Shown here: piece by piece, positions 5,144 through 8,138 of the stretch
Layout of the letters: each line of letters begins with the position of its first letter
Position numbering within the stretch: position 1 is the stretch's first letter
From: Oceanococcus sp041624435
GTDB taxonomy: Bacteria; Pseudomonadota; Gammaproteobacteria; Nevskiales; Oceanococcaceae
DNA: 8,138 nucleotides
Direction of reading: 5' to 3'
Assembly (NCBI GenBank): GCA_041624435.1
Contig: JBFJVB010000154.1
Span: forward strand, 1 to 8,138
Program-made: the position numbers and the translations under genes
The notes under the pieces: model-generated
What the model saw: only the letters and a program-made list of their open reading frames with translations
Told to the model about the DNA's origin: nothing
The model's database searches: none

Positions 5144-7294
5144 TCATCCGTAGTAGCTTTCGCCGTTCGCTGCCATTTCCTGCATTCGCGCGGTGGGCTC
5201 GTACAGCTTGCCCAGATGCGCGTACTTTGCCGCCATGTCGATGACCGTCTTCAGACCCAGGGTATCGGCGTACTTGAGGGCACCGCCCCGAAACGGCGGG
5301 AAGCCGATGCCCAGGATCAGTCCCATATCCGCTTCGTTGGGAGTTTCAACGATGTGCTCTTCCAGGCAACGGGCGGTCTCGATGATCATCGGAATCATCA
5401 GGCGTTCAACAATCTCCTCCTCGGCAAACTCCTTGATGCCGCCGGGTTGCACCTGCTTGAGCATCGCGACGACCGTCTCGTCAAAGACTTTTTTCGGCCG
5501 GCCTTTCTTGTCCAGGGAGTACAGGTAATAACCCTTGCCATTTTTCTGACCATAGCGGGTTTCCTCGTACATCACGTCCAGCGAGGTACGGGCGTCTGCC
5601 TTCATGCGGTCCGGAAAACCTTCGGCCATCACGGCCTGGGCATGGTGGGCGGTGTCGATGCCGACCACGTCCAGCAGGTAGGCCGGCCCCATCGGCCAGC
5701 CGAAACCTTCCATCACCTTGTCCACGGCACGGAAGTCCGCGCCTTCGTTCATCAAGCCCTGGAAGCCCGCGAAGTAGGGGAACAGGATGCGGTTGACCAG
5801 AAAGCCCGGGCAATCGTTGACCACGATCGGCGTCTTGCCCATCGCCGCGGCATAGGCCACGGTGGTGGCGACGGCCAGATCCGAGGATTTCTCCCCGCGG
5901 ATGACCTCCACCAGCGGCATCTTGTGCACCGGATTGAAGAAGTGCATGCCGCAGAAGTTTTCCGGTTTCTTCAGCGCCTGGGCCAGATAGGAAATCGAGA
6001 TCGTGGAGGTATTGGAGGCGATGATGGCGCCCTCCTTGACCTGCTCCTCGACCTCGGCCAGCACCGCGTGCTTGACCTTGGGATTCTCCACCACGGCCTC
6101 GACGACGATATCGACGTCGGCAAAATCGCCGTAGTTCAGCGTGGCGCGGATATTCGACAGCGCCTTGCCCATCTGCTTGACGTCGATCTTGCCCCGCTCC
6201 ACGAGTTTGCTCAGCAACTTGCTGGCTTCGGACAGACCCAGCTCGAGCTGTTCGGTCTTGATGTCCTTCATGATGATCGGGGTGCCCTTGCTGGCCGACT
6301 GATAGGCAATGCCACCGCCCATGATGCCCGCCCCCAGCACCGCGCCCAGCTTGACCGGATGACCTGACTTGGTCGCTGCCTTGGCCTTCTTCTTGAGCAG
6401 TTGATCGTTGAGGAACAAGCCGATCAGGCTCGCCGCAACCGGCGTCTTGGCGACCTTCAGAAAGGCCTCGTGTTCGATCTTCAGCGCGCCATCACGATCT
6501 TTGCCAGCGGCTTTCTGCATCGACTTGACCGCGGTCAACGGCGCCGGATAGTGCTTGCCGGCCTGTCCGGCGATGAAGCCCTTGGCAGTTTCGAACACCA
6601 TCATCTGTTCGATCATGTTCAGCTGCAGCTTGCCCTTCTTGCTGGCTCGACGCGCCTGCCAGTCGTACTTGCCGGCAATCGCATCCTGCAACAGCGACAG
6701 GGAAGCCGCGCGCAGATCGTCCGGCGCCACGACCGCGTCGACGGCGCGATTCTTCAGGGCCGAATCCGCTTTCTGCGGCTTGCCGCTGGCGATCCATTCG
6801 ATCGCATTGTCAGCACCGATCAGCCGGGGCAGACGCACCGTGCCGCCGAATCCCGGAATGATGCCGAGCTTCACCTCGGGCAGACCAATCTGGGCACCAT
6901 CGGCCATCACGCGGTAATCCGTGGACAACGCCATTTCCAGGCCGCCACCGAAGGCAATGCCGTTGATGGCCGTTACCGACGGAAAGGGCAGATCCTCAAT
7001 GCGGCTGAAGATCGCATTGGACTGGGCGCACCAGTCGAGCAGCTGCTCATCCGGCAAACTGAAACTGGCGCCAAATTCAGTGATATCCGCGCCGACAATA
7101 AAGACACCCTTGGCGCTGCTGACCAGCAAGCCTTTCACATCTGAACGCGCCGCCAGCTGCTCGCCGACCGCTTTGAGTTCTTCCAGTGTCTGTCGATCAA
7201 ACTTGTTTACTGCCTCACCCTGCAAATCAAAAATCAATTCCGCGATGCCGTCTTCCAGCATCTTGACTTGCAGGGACTGTCCCTGAAATTCCAT
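5144..7294 (-). CDS. fadB: Fatty acid oxidation complex alpha subunit (enoyl-CoA hydratase / 3-hydroxyacyl-CoA dehydrogenase)
   Basis: 716 residues from ATG 7294, chosen because GGAG lies six bases upstream (7301-7304) and the start MEFQGQSL fits FadB N-termini; the in-frame extension to 7408 runs through the promoter region and an ATG at 7306 has poor spacing. Residues 1 to about 190 are the enoyl-CoA hydratase/isomerase domain, with FIVGADITEF (65-74), Glu120 in FGGGLE and Glu140 in GLPE, matching the E. coli catalytic pair Glu119/Glu139. From about 315 comes the NAD-dependent 3-hydroxyacyl-CoA dehydrogenase: the nucleotide loop GAGIMGGGIA (321-330), SNTST (428-432), catalytic His451 in HFFNPVHKMP, and Glu463. 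DCPGFLVNR (494-502) begins the C-terminal helical part. Hydration and oxidation of trans-2-enoyl-CoA feed 3-ketoacyl-CoA to FadA. Length and domain order are those of aerobic gammaproteobacterial FadB. Confidence 0.97.
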   Translation of the reverse strand: MEFQGQSLQVKMLEDGIAELIFDLQGEAVNKFDRQTLEELKAVGEQLAARSDVKGLLVSSAKGVFIVGADITEFGASFSLPDEQLLDWCAQSNAIFSRIEDLPFPSVTAINGIAFGGGLEMALSTDYRVMADGAQIGLPEVKLGIIPGFGGTVRLPRLIGADNAIEWIASGKPQKADSALKNRAVDAVVAPDDLRAASLSLLQDAIAGKYDWQARRASKKGKLQLNMIEQMMVFETAKGFIAGQAGKHYPAPLTAVKSMQKAAGKDRDGALKIEHEAFLKVAKTPVAASLIGLFLNDQLLKKKAKAATKSGHPVKLGAVLGAGIMGGGIAYQSASKGTPIIMKDIKTEQLELGLSEASKLLSKLVERGKIDVKQMGKALSNIRATLNYGDFADVDIVVEAVVENPKVKHAVLAEVEEQVKEGAIIASNTSTISISYLAQALKKPENFCGMHFFNPVHKMPLVEVIRGEKSSDLAVATTVAYAAAMGKTPIVVNDCPGFLVNRILFPYFAGFQGLMNEGADFRAVDKVMEGFGWPMGPAYLLDVVGIDTAHHAQAVMAEGFPDRMKADARTSLDVMYEETRYGQKNGKGYYLYSLDKKGRPKKVFDETVVAMLKQVQPGGIKEFAEEEIVERLMIPMIIETARCLEEHIVETPNEADMGLILGIGFPPFRGGALKYADTLGLKTVIDMAAKYAHLGKLYEPTARMQEMAANGESYYG

Positions 7295-7365
7295 CCTGTG
7301 CTCCATATTCCTGATGAGATGGGCAGGGGCCGAACGCTGGGGCTTGCCCGCCGTGTGGACCGGGG

Positions 7366-7374
7366 ATATTAGCA
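7366..7374 (-). promoter_or_regulatory. Candidate extended -10 promoter of fadBA
   Basis: On the minus strand the sequence reads TGC then TAATAT (7374 down to 7366), an extended -10 (TGn plus hexamer). No good -35 hexamer is found 16-18 bp further upstream, which extended -10 promoters tolerate. Transcription would begin near 7359, leaving a leader of about 65 nt. I see no clear FadR- or PsrA-type operator here. Confidence 0.4.
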
Positions 7375-7401
7375 CTTGGGAAAGCGCATTTTGCCTTGAC
7401 T

Positions 7402-7430
7402 TTGACACAGAAAATGGGCGGGCCTACACT
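7402..7430 (+). promoter_or_regulatory. Near-consensus sigma-70 promoter for the AlgP-like gene
   Basis: TTGACA at 7402-7407 is a perfect -35 hexamer, and TACACT at 7425-7430 (4 of 6 matches to TATAAT) follows after exactly 17 bp. The predicted start is near 7437, giving a 5' leader of about 45 nt that ends in the strong ribosome site before 7483. This predicts strong housekeeping expression. Confidence 0.75.
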
Positions 7431-7470
7431 GCGATGAGATTTTTCCTTTGGTCTGAGCAACTTGCGTAGA

Positions 7471-7479
7471 GGGGAGAGG
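7471..7479 (+). promoter_or_regulatory. Strong purine-rich ribosome binding site
   Basis: GGGGAGAGG lies directly before the ATG at 7483, with its GGAG core six bases from the start codon. It fixes the start of the AlgP-like gene and suggests efficient translation. Confidence 0.8.
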
Positions 7480-7482
7480 TAA

Positions 7483-8138
7483 ATGGCGGCGAAAAAGAAA
7501 CTCCAGGAACTGAAGTCGAAGCTGGACGACCTTCGACATGTGGTCTCCAGTGGCTTTGAAAAACTGGTCGAACACGAGCTGAACGGGCTGAAAAGCCATT
7601 ACAAGGAATTGCAGAAAAGCCTCAAAGCCACCCGCAAGGCTGGCAGCATCAAGGGCGCGGCTCAGACCCAATTCGACGCATTGCAAGATGCCATTGACCG
7701 AATCCTGGATAACCTCAAGGAAACGGCCGAGATCATCGGCGCGACGCGCGATGAACTGACCAAGATCACCGGCCGACCTAAAGTCGACCCCGTCAGCAAG
7801 GTCAAGACCGCGGTCAAAAAAGCCGCCCCCAAAGCCAAGGCCGCCAGTACCAATGCCAAGGCCACGGTTCGCAAAGCAAGCGCGGCGGCCAAGCCCAAGG
7901 TTGCTGCGGCCAAGAAGACTGCAACCAAGGCGGCGACAACCGCCAAGACTCGGGCCAAATCGGCGAGCACGCGAGCCAGCAGCGCCGCCAAGCGTGTTTC
8001 AAGCACCACCAAGAAAGCCGGGGCCAGCGCGAGCACTGCGGCCAAGAAGGCCACGACCAGTGCCAGGACGACGGCCAAGAAAGCCGCCAGCAGCGCAACC
8101 GCCACTGCGGCGAGCGCAGGCAAAACGGTAACTTCGCG
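7483..8138 (+). CDS. AlgP-like protein with histone-H1-like Lys/Ala tail, 3'-partial
   Basis: 218 codons are visible and the frame runs off the window end with no stop. Residues 1-100 are charged and helical, with heptad-like Leu/Ile spacing typical of coiled coils (for example LQELKSKLDDL at 7-17, and 64-82). From residue 103 to the end the protein is almost only Ala, Lys, Thr, Ser, Arg and Val, without a single Asp, Glu or aromatic residue, in imperfect repeats of the TAKKA/SAAK type like eukaryotic histone H1 tails. The architecture, with the helical head containing KAGSIKGAAQTQFDALQDAI, resembles Pseudomonas AlgP (AlgR3), though that tail is built of KPAA units while this one has few prolines. 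Role by analogy: nucleoid-associated, sequence-independent DNA binding; AlgP has been linked to alginate gene control in Pseudomonas, which should not be transferred here. Phasin-like or other coiled-coil proteins with basic tails are an alternative. Confidence 0.75.
   Translation, partial: MAAKKKLQELKSKLDDLRHVVSSGFEKLVEHELNGLKSHYKELQKSLKATRKAGSIKGAAQTQFDALQDAIDRILDNLKETAEIIGATRDELTKITGRPKVDPVSKVKTAVKKAAPKAKAASTNAKATVRKASAAAKPKVAAAKKTATKAATTAKTRAKSASTRASSAAKRVSSTTKKAGASASTAAKKATTSARTTAKKAASSATATAASAGKTVTS

Noticed and set aside
5216..6367. 383-codon open frame on the plus strand, antisense to fadB
   Set aside because: It lies wholly opposite a certain fadB, is rich in His/Arg/Gln with no recognisable domain, and is explained by GC-rich codon bias in the real gene.
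7198..7209. CAAAC-TT-GTTTA, similar to a PsrA fatty-acid regulator half-palindrome
   Set aside because: It lies about 85-97 bp inside the fadB coding region, one flank base departs from the pattern, and a short motif like this can arise by chance.
7662..8123. 153-codon minus-strand frame that looks like a hydrophobic Ala/Leu/Val membrane protein
   Set aside because: It is the complement of the Lys/Ala repeat (AAG and GCC codons read backwards give Leu and Gly/Ala codons), an artefact of the AlgP-like tail.

Overview
The window reads as ordinary chromosome from a GC-rich, probably gammaproteobacterial, aerobe. The evidence is a FadB of about 716 residues and a FadA of 387 residues in fadB-fadA order, close in length to the Escherichia coli/Pseudomonas enzymes, together with an AlgP-like Lys/Ala-tail protein and an AgmX/PglI C-terminal-domain protein. 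I cannot name the genus. I see no RNA genes, insertion sequences, CRISPR arrays or phage genes.

Layout, left to right. (1) At 2-889 (+) is the 3' part of a TonB-like AgmX/PglI-type envelope protein whose start lies outside the window. (2) It converges, across a hairpin at 910-935, with a minus-strand pair: a small four-helix membrane protein (2007-2417) and a GAF-GGDEF diguanylate cyclase (998-2029) whose start overlaps the end of the membrane gene. (3) After a divergent spacer of 224 bp holding an inverted repeat, a plus-strand pair follows: another small four-helix membrane protein (2642-3019) overlapping by 8 bp a steroid 5-alpha-reductase-family membrane enzyme (3012-3773). (4) A strong intrinsic terminator (3787-3815) separates this pair from the convergent fadBA beta-oxidation operon (fadA 3841-5004, fadB 5144-7294, both minus). 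(5) Divergent from fadB, behind a near-consensus sigma-70 promoter, is the start of an AlgP/histone-H1-like gene (7483 to beyond the window end).

Functionally, FadB and FadA together form the classical beta-oxidation complex: hydration, dehydrogenation and thiolysis of acyl-CoA. The 5-alpha-reductase-family protein would reduce an enone-type lipid or steroid in the membrane using NADPH, and its neighbour may be a partner. The cyclase makes c-di-GMP, possibly under control of its GAF domain or the co-encoded membrane protein. There is no obvious new defence or mobile system. The best leads are the reductase, in which the glutamine of the family's Gln-Glu-Tyr active-site set appears to be phenylalanine, and the two overlapping pairs of a small membrane protein with an enzyme.
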